From an uncultured Flavobacteriaceae bacterium (GTDB lineage Bacteria > Bacteroidota > Bacteroidia > Flavobacteriales > Flavobacteriaceae): 9,118 bases of DNA. Shown here in pieces: positions 1 to 6,810 of this stretch. Each line of letters opens with the position of its first letter. Positions within the stretch are counted from its first letter, which is position 1. The notes beneath the pieces were generated by a model that searched no databases, was not told the DNA's origin, and worked only from the letters and a program-made list of their open reading frames with translations. Location: NCBI GenBank assembly GCA_913044085.1, contig CAJWNW010000062.1, forward strand, positions 1 to 9,118, written 5' to 3'. The translations under genes and the position numbers were made by a program.

Positions 1-607
1 TTAAATCACGACCAAAATTATCTAAAACAGGGGTTTTTGATTTTTTATTTGTCTTTGAAGATGTACTTTTTGAAAAGCCATTATCATTCTCTTGTGAATC
101 CTCAGATTCACTACTAGAATAAGCTTCAGATTTCGGTGACTCCGTGTAGGTAGAACTATCTTCTGTTGTCATTTGCTTAAATTGGTCTTTGACATTATCG
201 TAATTGATGCGCAATTTGTTGAGTAATTTCGTTGTAGGGTCGTTTTCATTTCTTAGCACGCACAATAATAAATGGGCAGTATTGATTGATTTATTTTGAA
301 AAAGCTTGGCTTCTAAAAAAGTTGTTTTGAGCGCGCGTTCTGCTTGCCTTGTTAAGTGTAAGTTTTTTTTCTCATTTGTGGCTGTGCTTATGTTGGGATT
401 CGCAGGGCTTAAAATTTCTACTTTTCTACGAAGTTGGCTTAAATCTATGTCTAGTGCGTTCAGAATTTCGACCGCCTTCCCCTGACCGTCTCTTAAAAGT
501 CCGAGCATTAAGTGTTCCGTACCAATAAAATCATGCCCTAACCGCAGTGCTTCTTCTTTGCTAAAAGAAATTACGTCTTTGACTCTGGGTGTGAAGTTAT
601 CATCCAT
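1..607 (-). CDS. clpC: ATP-dependent Clp protease ATP-binding subunit ClpC, N-terminal part (cut by window edge)
   Basis: This is the first 202 codons of a ClpC/ClpA-family AAA+ unfoldase, which feeds substrates to the ClpP peptidase in the cytoplasm. Translation from the ATG at 607-605 gives MDDNFTPRVKDVISFSKEEA, then the double Clp-N repeat (about residues 1-145). The repeats are recognisable by 'GTEHLMLGLL' near residue 29 and the matching 'NTAHLLLCVL' near residue 109. The reading frame ends in 'TPVLDNFGRDL' (residues 192-202), the conserved entry into the first AAA+ module; the Walker motifs lie beyond the left edge. Residues about 147-192 form a Ser/Thr/Glu/Asp-rich, later Lys-rich, low-complexity linker that looks longer than in Bacillus ClpC. 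A second ATG is not in frame, so the start is clear. The gene diverges from gyrA across a 247-nt spacer. The family call is firm; ClpC rather than another Clp ATPase rests on the N-domain and the TPxLD junction. Confidence 0.93.
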   Translation of the reverse strand, partial: MDDNFTPRVKDVISFSKEEALRLGHDFIGTEHLMLGLLRDGQGKAVEILNALDIDLSQLRRKVEILSPANPNISTATNEKKNLHLTRQAERALKTTFLEAKLFQNKSINTAHLLLCVLRNENDPTTKLLNKLRINYDNVKDQFKQMTTEDSSTYTESPKSEAYSSSESEDSQENDNGFSKSTSSKTNKKSKTPVLDNFGRDL

Positions 608-854
608 TTAAATATATTTTTTATAAAAATACAAATTTTATAGGGGATTATTCAAAACAAAATCTTAAAAAATAAATGCTCGGGATATTCATAGTAAAAA
701 CAATTAAAAAGCAAAATATTTTGGCGTTAATTTATCAAATATTATCTTCTTGAAATTGTTGATAAAATAGTCTAAAAAAACAGAGTATTTGTAAGTATTA
801 AAATAGGGGAAATTTTTATATTAGCTACCAGTAAAAATTGTAACAAAATTATTT
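608..854. promoter_or_regulatory. Divergent clpC/gyrA intergenic region, promoters expected
   Basis: This 247-nt, very AT-rich spacer lies between two genes transcribed away from each other, so it must carry both promoters. I find no exact TAnnTTTG element on either strand. The nearest plus-strand candidate is a TTG at 759-761 followed by TATTTG at 786-791, which keeps only part of the Bacteroidota -7 element, so it is weak. A perfect 8-bp inverted repeat (731-738 and 759-766) sits in the middle. No small ORF or RNA gene is evident. Confidence 0.6.
731..766. repeat. 8-bp inverted repeat between clpC and gyrA
   Basis: TTTATCAA at 731-738 is the exact reverse complement of TTGATAAA at 759-766, with a 20-nt spacer. 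The right arm overlaps the weak TTG (-33-like) candidate for gyrA, so an operator is conceivable. In a region this AT-rich an 8-bp match can also arise by chance, and there is no protein to assign to it. Confidence 0.4.
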
Positions 855-3401
855 ATGATTGAAGGAGAAAAGTTAATCCCGATTAATATAGAGGATGAAA
901 TGAAATCAGCATACATCGATTATTCAATGTCTGTGATTGTTTCTAGGGCTCTGCCAGACGTTCGAGACGGATTAAAACCCGTCCACCGCCGAGTGTTGTA
1001 TGGAATGCATGAATTAGGTGTAAAATCAAATACGGCGCACAAAAAATCGGCAAGAATTGTTGGGGAAGTCCTAGGTAAATACCACCCCCATGGAGATACA
1101 TCCGTTTATGATACTATGGTGCGTATGGCACAAGAGTGGAGCCTGCGTTACATGTTGGTTGATGGACAAGGAAATTTTGGCTCCATTGATGGAGATAGCC
1201 CTGCTGCGATGCGTTACACGGAGGCACGTATGCGCAAGATATCAGAGGACATGTTGGCTGATATTGATAAAGAAACCGTTGATCACAAATTAAATTTTGA
1301 CGATACCCTCAAAGAACCTACTGTTTTGCCCACGCGCATTCCGGGCCTGTTGGTTAATGGCGCATCTGGTATCGCTGTTGGTATGGCAACCAATATGCCC
1401 CCGCACAATCTATCGGAAGTCGTTGATGGTATTACAGCTTATATTGATGATAATTCTATTGAGATTGATGCGCTTATGCAACATGTCAAGGCTCCAGATT
1501 TTCCAACCGGAGGCATTATATATGGTTACGACGGCGTCAAAGAGGCTTTTGAAACGGGCCGTGGTCGCATAGTCATGAGGGCAAAAGCCAATATAGAAGA
1601 ACTCAATGGAAGAGAGTGTATCATCGTCAGTGAAATCCCTTACCAAATCAATAAAGCAGACATGATTAAAAAAACTGCGGACCTTGTTAATGATAAAAAA
1701 CTAGAGGGCATTTCAACCATTCGTGATGAATCTGATCGTAACGGAATGCGTATTGTTTACGTTTTGAAGCGAGATGCAATTCCAAACATCGTTTTAAACA
1801 AGCTTTTTAAATACACAGCGTTGCAGTCATCATTTAGTGTTAATAATATTGCCCTTGTCAATGGGCGTCCAGAAATGCTGAATCTTAAAGATATGATTCT
1901 TCATTTTGTGAATCACCGTCATGAAGTGGTTGTTCGTAGGACAAAATATGAATTGCGCAAAGCAGAAGAACGCGCTCATATTTTAGAAGGTCTTATTATC
2001 GCCTCTGACAACATTGACGAAGTTATTAAAATCATTCGAGGCTCTTCTAATCCAGATCAGGCGCGTGAAAAACTAATCAAGCGTTTCGAACTTAGTGACA
2101 TCCAAGCCAAAGCCATTGTTGAAATGCGTTTGCGCCAGTTGACAGGCTTAGAACAAGACAAATTGCGATCTGAGTATGAAACTTTGATGGAAACAATTGA
2201 AAATCTTAAGGATATTCTTGAGAAAAAAGACCGTCGCATGCAAATTATCAAAAATGAATTGCTGGTGGTCAAGGATAAATATGGGGATGAACGCCGTTCG
2301 GTAATTGAATATGCTGGAGGCGATTTGTCTATCGAAGATATGATTCCAAATGAACAAGTCGTTATTACTATTTCTCATGCAGGCTACATAAAAAGAACCT
2401 CTTTAACGGAATACCGAACTCAAAATAGAGGTGGGGTTGGTCAAAAAGCATCCACCACTAGAAATGAAGACTTTTTAGAGCATTTATTTGTGGGAACAAA
2501 CCACCAATACATGTTATTTTTCACTCAAAAAGGAAAATGTTTTTGGATGCGAGTTTATGAAATACCTGAAGGCAGTAAAACCTCTAAGGGCCGCGCTATT
2601 CAAAATTTAATCAATATAGAACAAGACGATAAAGTAAAAGCATTTATTTGTACACAAAACCTAAAAGATGAAGACTATATCAATGCGCGTTATGTCATAA
2701 TGACTACTAAAAAAGGGCAGGTTAAGAAAACATCTTTAGAGCAATATTCTAGACCTCGAACCAATGGAATTAATGCAATTACCATTCGCGAAGGCGATGA
2801 ATTATTAGAAGCTAAACTGACCACTGGTGAGAGTCAAGTGATGTTGGCATTAAAGTCTGGAAAAGCCATTCGATTTGAAGAAGCTAAAACACGTCCTATG
2901 GGTCGTGGCGCTTCAGGCGTTCGTGGAATTACGCTGGCGCACGAAGATGATGCAGTCATTGGTATGATTTCTGTAAATGATATGGAAAGTAATATTTTAG
3001 TGGTTTCTGAAAATGGCTATGGTAAACGCTCAAACCTAGAAGACTACCGTATTACCAATAGAGGCGGGAAAGGTGTTAAAACCATTTCAATAACCCCCAA
3101 AACAGGTCATTTGGTTTCTATTAAAAATGTCACGGATGAAGATGATTTGATGATAATCAATAAATCTGGAATTGCGATAAGAATGGCTGTTGAAGATCTA
3201 AGAGTTATGGGACGCGCCACACAGGGTGTTAAGCTTATCAATTTAAAAGGCAGTGATTCCATTGCTGCGGTTGCCAAAGTGATGAAAGATGATGAACAAG
3301 AAAGCGATGAAAACGTTACTGAAACTGAGGGTTCACAAGGTCAATCCAATTATACAGATACACATGAAAACAACTCCGAAAACACTCAAACTGAGAATTA
3401 A
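855..3401 (+). CDS. gyrA: DNA gyrase subunit A
   Basis: GyrA is the DNA-cleaving subunit of gyrase, the A2B2 type IIA topoisomerase that introduces negative supercoils using ATP hydrolysed by GyrB. The 848-residue length is normal. The start MIEGEKLIPINIEDEMKSAY leads into the breakage-reunion domain. The catalytic tyrosine is Tyr121 in 'AAMRYTEARM'. The quinolone-pocket stretch has Thr82 and Asp86 at the E. coli Ser83/Asp87 positions. From about residue 495 comes the C-terminal beta-pinwheel, with a GyrA-box-like QNRGGVG at 523-529 and a similar TNRGGKG at 734-740. The presence of a box supports GyrA over ParC. The last roughly 35 residues are an acidic, Asn/Ser/Thr-rich tail. The start has no Shine-Dalgarno, as usual in this phylum. 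The TPR gene follows after 12 nt and is probably co-transcribed. Confidence 0.97.
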   Translation: MIEGEKLIPINIEDEMKSAYIDYSMSVIVSRALPDVRDGLKPVHRRVLYGMHELGVKSNTAHKKSARIVGEVLGKYHPHGDTSVYDTMVRMAQEWSLRYMLVDGQGNFGSIDGDSPAAMRYTEARMRKISEDMLADIDKETVDHKLNFDDTLKEPTVLPTRIPGLLVNGASGIAVGMATNMPPHNLSEVVDGITAYIDDNSIEIDALMQHVKAPDFPTGGIIYGYDGVKEAFETGRGRIVMRAKANIEELNGRECIIVSEIPYQINKADMIKKTADLVNDKKLEGISTIRDESDRNGMRIVYVLKRDAIPNIVLNKLFKYTALQSSFSVNNIALVNGRPEMLNLKDMILHFVNHRHEVVVRRTKYELRKAEERAHILEGLIIASDNIDEVIKIIRGSSNPDQAREKLIKRFELSDIQAKAIVEMRLRQLTGLEQDKLRSEYETLMETIENLKDILEKKDRRMQIIKNELLVVKDKYGDERRSVIEYAGGDLSIEDMIPNEQVVITISHAGYIKRTSLTEYRTQNRGGVGQKASTTRNEDFLEHLFVGTNHQYMLFFTQKGKCFWMRVYEIPEGSKTSKGRAIQNLINIEQDDKVKAFICTQNLKDEDYINARYVIMTTKKGQVKKTSLEQYSRPRTNGINAITIREGDELLEAKLTTGESQVMLALKSGKAIRFEEAKTRPMGRGASGVRGITLAHEDDAVIGMISVNDMESNILVVSENGYGKRSNLEDYRITNRGGKGVKTISITPKTGHLVSIKNVTDEDDLMIINKSGIAIRMAVEDLRVMGRATQGVKLINLKGSDSIAAVAKVMKDDEQESDENVTETEGSQGQSNYTDTHENNSENTQTEN

Positions 3402-3413
3402 TAAAAAAAAAAT

Positions 3414-4664
3414 ATGAAAAAATATCTAATTTTAGGATTTGTAATCGTATTCACCGGGTCTATTTTCGCTCAAAAAAAAGAATTACGAAACGCAGGAAAA
3501 GCGCTTGAAAAAGGAAATTTTGAAAAAGCAAGAACGGCGTTAGACTCTGCAGAGGCATTATTAGAATCCATGGATGAAAAACAAAAAAGTGAATTTCATC
3601 TTTTGAAGAGTAAGCTTTATTACAATGGAGGTGATGCAAATCTAGAGAATACTGTGATGGCCATAGAAGCATTTGAAAAAGTTTCTAATCCCGTTAATGC
3701 TCAGTCCAAAGAAATACATCTCATAAACTTAATTAATCATCTGGTAAACAAAGGCAGTGATTTTGTTGAAAAAAATGATTACTCCTCCGCATCAGATTGT
3801 TTTTCTAATGCTTACCGAATCTCTAAAAAAGATACAATTTATCTATACTATGCTGCTTCATCTTCTGTAAATGCAAAAGAATATGATAAATCATTGACCA
3901 TGTATAAAGAGTTAAAATCTTTAAATTTTACAGGTATTGAAAAGCAGTATTTTGCATTAAATGTAATCACAAATATGGAACAAGCTTTTGATAATAAGTT
4001 ATTGCGAGATGCTTCCGTTCAGGCAAAAACACATTCCAATCCAACTGAAAAAAAATCTAATTCTAGATACCCGGAAATTATTAAAAATATGGCTTTGATT
4101 TACAACCAAATGGGAGATACTGAAAAGGCTTTGGAGGCCATGCGTGAGGCGAGAACTGAAAACCCAGACGATCTAAACCTCATCCTGACTGAGGCCAATG
4201 TGCATTATGCCATGGGGAATATTGATAAATTTAAAAGTCTATTGGAATATGCGACTGAGTTAGATCCTGAAAATCCAGAATTACAATACAATTTAGGAGT
4301 AATTGCAGCGGAGGCCAATGATGTAGAAAATGCCAAAAAATATTACAATCGTGCCATTGAGTTAAACCCAAAATATGTTAATGCTTACATCAATTTAGCC
4401 GCTTTAATTTTAGAACAAGAGGAATCCATTATTAACGAGATGAATAATTTGGGTACCTCGGTTTCTGATAACCGTCGTTATGATGAACTAAGATTGGAAA
4501 GAAAGGAACTTTATTTTGAAGCGATTCCATATTTAGAACAAGCGATTGACATAGATTCTAATAACTTTCAAGCCGCTAAAACACTTTCAAATATATATTC
4601 TGCTACAGGAGATGATGTTAATGCAAAAAAATATAGAGAAGTTGCTGAAAGTATAGAGAAATAA
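3414..4664 (+). CDS. Secreted tetratricopeptide-repeat protein
   Basis: This 416-residue protein begins with a clear Sec signal peptide: two lysines, a hydrophobic core and a likely cleavage after Ala19 in 'SIFA|Q'. There is no lipobox cysteine, so it is probably periplasmic. Helical repeats run through the mature chain. The clearest TPR units lie at about residues 219-252, 253-286 and 287-320 (the last with 'YNLGVIAAEANDVENAKKYY' and 'AIELNPKYVNAYINLA'). A final unit at about 368-410 follows a charged insertion containing 'INEMNNLGTS' and a Tyr-Asp-Glu-rich stretch. TPRs are protein-interaction scaffolds and no enzymatic motif is visible, so no specific function is assigned. The gene starts 12 nt after the gyrA stop, behind a run of ten A residues (3403-3412). 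An A-rich leader suits Bacteroidota translation initiation, and the close spacing suggests co-transcription with gyrA. The downstream neighbour is convergent. Confidence 0.9.
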   Translation: MKKYLILGFVIVFTGSIFAQKKELRNAGKALEKGNFEKARTALDSAEALLESMDEKQKSEFHLLKSKLYYNGGDANLENTVMAIEAFEKVSNPVNAQSKEIHLINLINHLVNKGSDFVEKNDYSSASDCFSNAYRISKKDTIYLYYAASSSVNAKEYDKSLTMYKELKSLNFTGIEKQYFALNVITNMEQAFDNKLLRDASVQAKTHSNPTEKKSNSRYPEIIKNMALIYNQMGDTEKALEAMREARTENPDDLNLILTEANVHYAMGNIDKFKSLLEYATELDPENPELQYNLGVIAAEANDVENAKKYYNRAIELNPKYVNAYINLAALILEQEESIINEMNNLGTSVSDNRRYDELRLERKELYFEAIPYLEQAIDIDSNNFQAAKTLSNIYSATGDDVNAKKYREVAESIEK

Positions 4665-4680
4665 AATTTTATCCTTGTTT

Positions 4681-4716
4681 TAAAACAGTCCAATATTCAA
4701 TGTATTTACTGTTTTA
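4681..4716. terminator. Possible bidirectional terminator hairpin between convergent genes
   Basis: TAAAACAGT at 4681-4689 is perfectly complementary to ACTGTTTTA at 4708-4716, giving a 9-bp stem with an 18-nt loop. It sits in the 49-nt gap between the convergent TPR and NlpC/P60 genes, and its right arm includes the NlpC/P60 stop codon. The stem is AT-rich, the loop is long, and only short T runs follow on either strand, so efficiency is uncertain. Confidence 0.45.
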
Positions 4717-5460
4717 TATACTTTTAATCACACGGAGTTTATGGGATTGTGTTTGAAGATCCACATTGTAAATACCTGATTGGTCCAATCGATCAATGCG
4801 GACTTTGCCGTGGGCATGAATGATGTGGTTGTTTTCCATGATAATGCCTACATGTGTGATAGCCCCTTCTTTATTGTCAAAAAAGGCGAGGTCACCTGGG
4901 CTGCTTTCTTCAATAAAACCTAAGGAATTTCCTTGCGTGGCTTGCTCTGAGGCATCTCTTAAAAGTTTGAATCCGTTGAGTCGGTATACCATTTGTGTAA
5001 ATCCAGAACAATCGATGCCAAAAGGCGTTTTTCCACCCCAAAGATAGGGAGCGTTTAAATACATTAAGGCGGTTTCAATAAGTTGCTCTTTATCTTTTTT
5101 TCCAATCAATTTTTCACCTTCAAAGTGGTGATTAATTAAAGCAGTTGCATTTAAAATACTACCCAAAACAATGGGCTGTATTCTCTTATTTGCATCAGTA
5201 ATTAAATTCACTAAATCTGCACAAAATATTTCATTTTGAGAACTCAAACGTAAGTAATCAGATTTTTCAATCCATTGAAACTGTTTATTGTCAATCCAAC
5301 CTTCGTATTTATCAAAACTCAGTCGAATCTTACTCCATTTTTTGCGATGCACTAACACTTTGAAGCATTCGCCGTACAGCAGTTGAGAGGTCAATTCGCT
5401 TTTATCTGAAGGTTTTTGTCTTAATCCAACAATGCTGTGATTGCATAGCCCGTATTGCAT
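4714..5460 (-). CDS. NlpC/P60 (C40) family cysteine peptidase, SH3-containing
   Basis: This 248-residue protein has an N-terminal bacterial SH3-like region (about 1-65, with 'GLRQKPSDKSELTSQLLYGE' and 'WSKIRLSFDKYEGWI'). A second, less conserved SH3-like part runs to about 112, and the NlpC/P60 papain-like domain covers about 125-248. Catalytic residues are Cys151 in 'GIDCSGF', His203 in 'THVGIIM' and, as the third polar residue, His215 in 'IIHAHG'. The architecture and catalytic spacing match gamma-D-glutamyl-L-diamino-acid endopeptidases such as Bacillus YkfC and Bacteroides homologues, which cut murein peptides after D-Glu. No signal peptide or membrane segment is visible at the N-terminus. 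That points to a cytoplasmic role in recycling muropeptides rather than wall cleavage, an inference. The start lies 7 nt after the stop of the thiolase gene on the same strand, so the two probably share a transcript. Confidence 0.9.
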   Translation of the reverse strand: MQYGLCNHSIVGLRQKPSDKSELTSQLLYGECFKVLVHRKKWSKIRLSFDKYEGWIDNKQFQWIEKSDYLRLSSQNEIFCADLVNLITDANKRIQPIVLGSILNATALINHHFEGEKLIGKKDKEQLIETALMYLNAPYLWGGKTPFGIDCSGFTQMVYRLNGFKLLRDASEQATQGNSLGFIEESSPGDLAFFDNKEGAITHVGIIMENNHIIHAHGKVRIDRLDQSGIYNVDLQTQSHKLRVIKSI

Positions 5461-5467
5461 TCTTTAT

Positions 5468-6646
5468 TTAATTTCGTTTAAGAATGAGAGCAGAAGCTCC
5501 ACCGCCACCATTACATATGGAAGCAGCTCCTATAGTTCCATTGTTTTGTTCCAAAACATTTATTAAGGTGACAACAATTCGTGCCCCTGAGCAGCCCAGG
5601 GGGTGTCCCAAAGAAACAGCCCCGCCATTAACGTTTACTTTTGCAGCATCTATTCCCAAAATTTTCATATTGGCTAATCCAACTACAGAAAATGCTTCAT
5701 TGAATTCAAAATAATCAACATCATCAATTTGTATGTTGGCTTTTTTTATTGCTTTTGGGAGTGCTTTGGATGGTGCAACTGTAAACCACTTAGGCTCTAC
5801 AGCGGCATCAGCGTAACTCATTATCGTGGCCAATGGTTTAAGCCCTAGAGCTTTAGCTTTTTCAAGGCTCATCATGACCACTGCTGCGGCTCCATCGTTG
5901 ATAGTGGAAGCATTGGCTGCAGTGACCGTGCCATCTTTTGTAAATGCAGGTTTTAGACTTGGTATTTTTTCAAGTTTAACGTTAGTATATTCTTCATCTT
6001 TGGAAACAATTACAGATGCACCTCTTCGCTGGGGTACTTCGACAGAAACGATTTCATTGTCAAATTTACCCAGATTCCATGCTTCTGTAGCGCGTTTGTA
6101 AGATTCTATGGCAAAAGCATCTTGGTCTTCTCTTGTGAATCCATATTCCACAGCACAGTTATCTGCGTATACTCCCATTGGTTGTTCGCCGTAAGCATCC
6201 AAAAGGCCATCTTTTTGCATCCCGTCTCTAAGGATTCCTGGACCAAATTTTTTGGCCTTTCTGGCATTGTAGTAATGGGGAATAGAACTCATATTTTCCA
6301 TACCTCCTGCAACAATGATATCGGCATCACCTAAAGCAATGCTTTGGGCCGCCAGCTGAATAGATTTCATTCCAGAAGCACAAACTTTATTTATGGTAGT
6401 ACATGGGACTGTTTCTGGAACTCCAGCAAAAATAGCAGCTTGTCTCGCAGGCGCTTGACCTGCGCCTGCTTGTACGACGTGACCCATTAACACTTTGTCG
6501 ACATTATTGGGGTTCAAATTAATTTTTTCTATGGCGCCTTTTATAGCTATAGCGCCTAGTTTTGGAGCTGAAATACTTGCTAATCCGCCCATAAACCCCC
6601 CTATGGGGGTACGTATTGCAGAAACAATCACAACGTCTTTATACAT
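5468..6646 (-). CDS. Acetyl-CoA C-acetyltransferase (thiolase), mitochondrial T2-like
   Basis: This thiolase condenses two acetyl-CoA to acetoacetyl-CoA or runs the reverse cleavage, in the cytoplasm. The 392-residue length is normal. The active-site set is complete: nucleophile Cys89 in 'NKVCASGMKS', Asn316 in 'NEAF', His348 in 'GGAVSLGHPLGCSGA' and Cys378 in 'SICNGGGGAS'. Several stretches resemble mitochondrial acetyl-CoA acetyltransferase (ACAT1/T2) more than Zoogloea-type PhaA: 'AWNLGKFDNEIVSVEV', 'TVTAANASTINDGAA', and 'FTVAP' in place of the usual M-G-x-G-P loop. The residues that bind K+ in human ACAT1 appear conserved (Ala243, Ala244, Ala246, Val344, with a Tyr near 183), so potassium activation is possible. 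Whether it serves biosynthesis, ketone-body or branched-chain degradation cannot be read from the sequence. The gene is first of a two-gene minus-strand unit, with the NlpC/P60 gene 7 nt downstream. It diverges from the 7TM-HD gene. Confidence 0.94.
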   Translation of the reverse strand: MYKDVVIVSAIRTPIGGFMGGLASISAPKLGAIAIKGAIEKINLNPNNVDKVLMGHVVQAGAGQAPARQAAIFAGVPETVPCTTINKVCASGMKSIQLAAQSIALGDADIIVAGGMENMSSIPHYYNARKAKKFGPGILRDGMQKDGLLDAYGEQPMGVYADNCAVEYGFTREDQDAFAIESYKRATEAWNLGKFDNEIVSVEVPQRRGASVIVSKDEEYTNVKLEKIPSLKPAFTKDGTVTAANASTINDGAAAVVMMSLEKAKALGLKPLATIMSYADAAVEPKWFTVAPSKALPKAIKKANIQIDDVDYFEFNEAFSVVGLANMKILGIDAAKVNVNGGAVSLGHPLGCSGARIVVTLINVLEQNNGTIGAASICNGGGGASALILKRN

Positions 6647-6703
6647 AGTAAAAGATTTAATTTAAATACAACTAATGTAATTAATTTTTAGAATATAAGG
6701 GAT

Positions 6704-6733
6704 GGTATTTTTAGCTTTTTATAACAAAATGCC
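6704..6733 (+). other. Possible stem-loop preceding the intergenic hairpin
   Basis: GGTATTTT (6704-6711) can pair with AAAATGCC (6726-6733) through eight pairs including one G-U wobble, with a 14-nt loop. It lies 7 nt before the terminator-like hairpin, so the two could form a tandem-stem RNA. Mostly A-T pairing makes it weak on its own. Confidence 0.3.
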
Positions 6734-6740
6734 CTATTTT

Positions 6741-6765
6741 AGGACTTTCGAGAGTCCTCTTTTTT
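6741..6765 (+). terminator. Terminator-like hairpin with T run, no upstream plus-strand gene
   Basis: AGGACT (6741-6746) pairs with AGTCCT (6753-6758) around TTCGAG. The helix may extend inward through a T-G wobble and a T-A pair. It is followed immediately by CTTTTTT (6759-6765), the layout of an intrinsic terminator in plus orientation. The adjacent gene on the left is transcribed away on the minus strand, so there is no annotated plus-strand transcript to end here. It could terminate a small RNA, act as a leader attenuator for the 7TM-HD gene, or be a leftover. Confidence 0.5.
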
Positions 6766-6810
6766 GTGAACCTTATTTTAATTTTATATTAAAGTTAATT
6801 ATTATTATTA

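Larger units (their letters stand above)
6647..6810. promoter_or_regulatory. Divergent thiolase/7TM-HD intergenic region
   Basis: This 164-nt AT-rich spacer lies between divergent genes and should contain both promoters. No exact TAnnTTTG motif is present on either strand. A weak plus-strand candidate is TTTG at 6763-6766, followed 18 nt later by TATATT at 6785-6790. The prominent structure is a hairpin with a T run at 6741-6765, preceded by a second possible stem at 6704-6733. No ORF of note is present. Confidence 0.55.

Noticed and set aside
855..3401. ParC (topoisomerase IV subunit A) instead of GyrA
   Set aside because: The length, the recognisable GyrA box and the pinwheel sequence fit GyrA better than the more divergent ParC C-terminal domain.
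3403..3412. Run of ten A residues as a programmed frameshift site joining gyrA and the TPR gene
   Set aside because: The run lies after the gyrA stop codon, and the TPR gene begins with its own ATG and a signal peptide, which would make no sense inside a fusion.
5484..6334. Three plus-strand open frames opposite the thiolase gene
   Set aside because: They lie entirely antisense to a well-conserved thiolase, have no family motifs, and are explained by its codon use.
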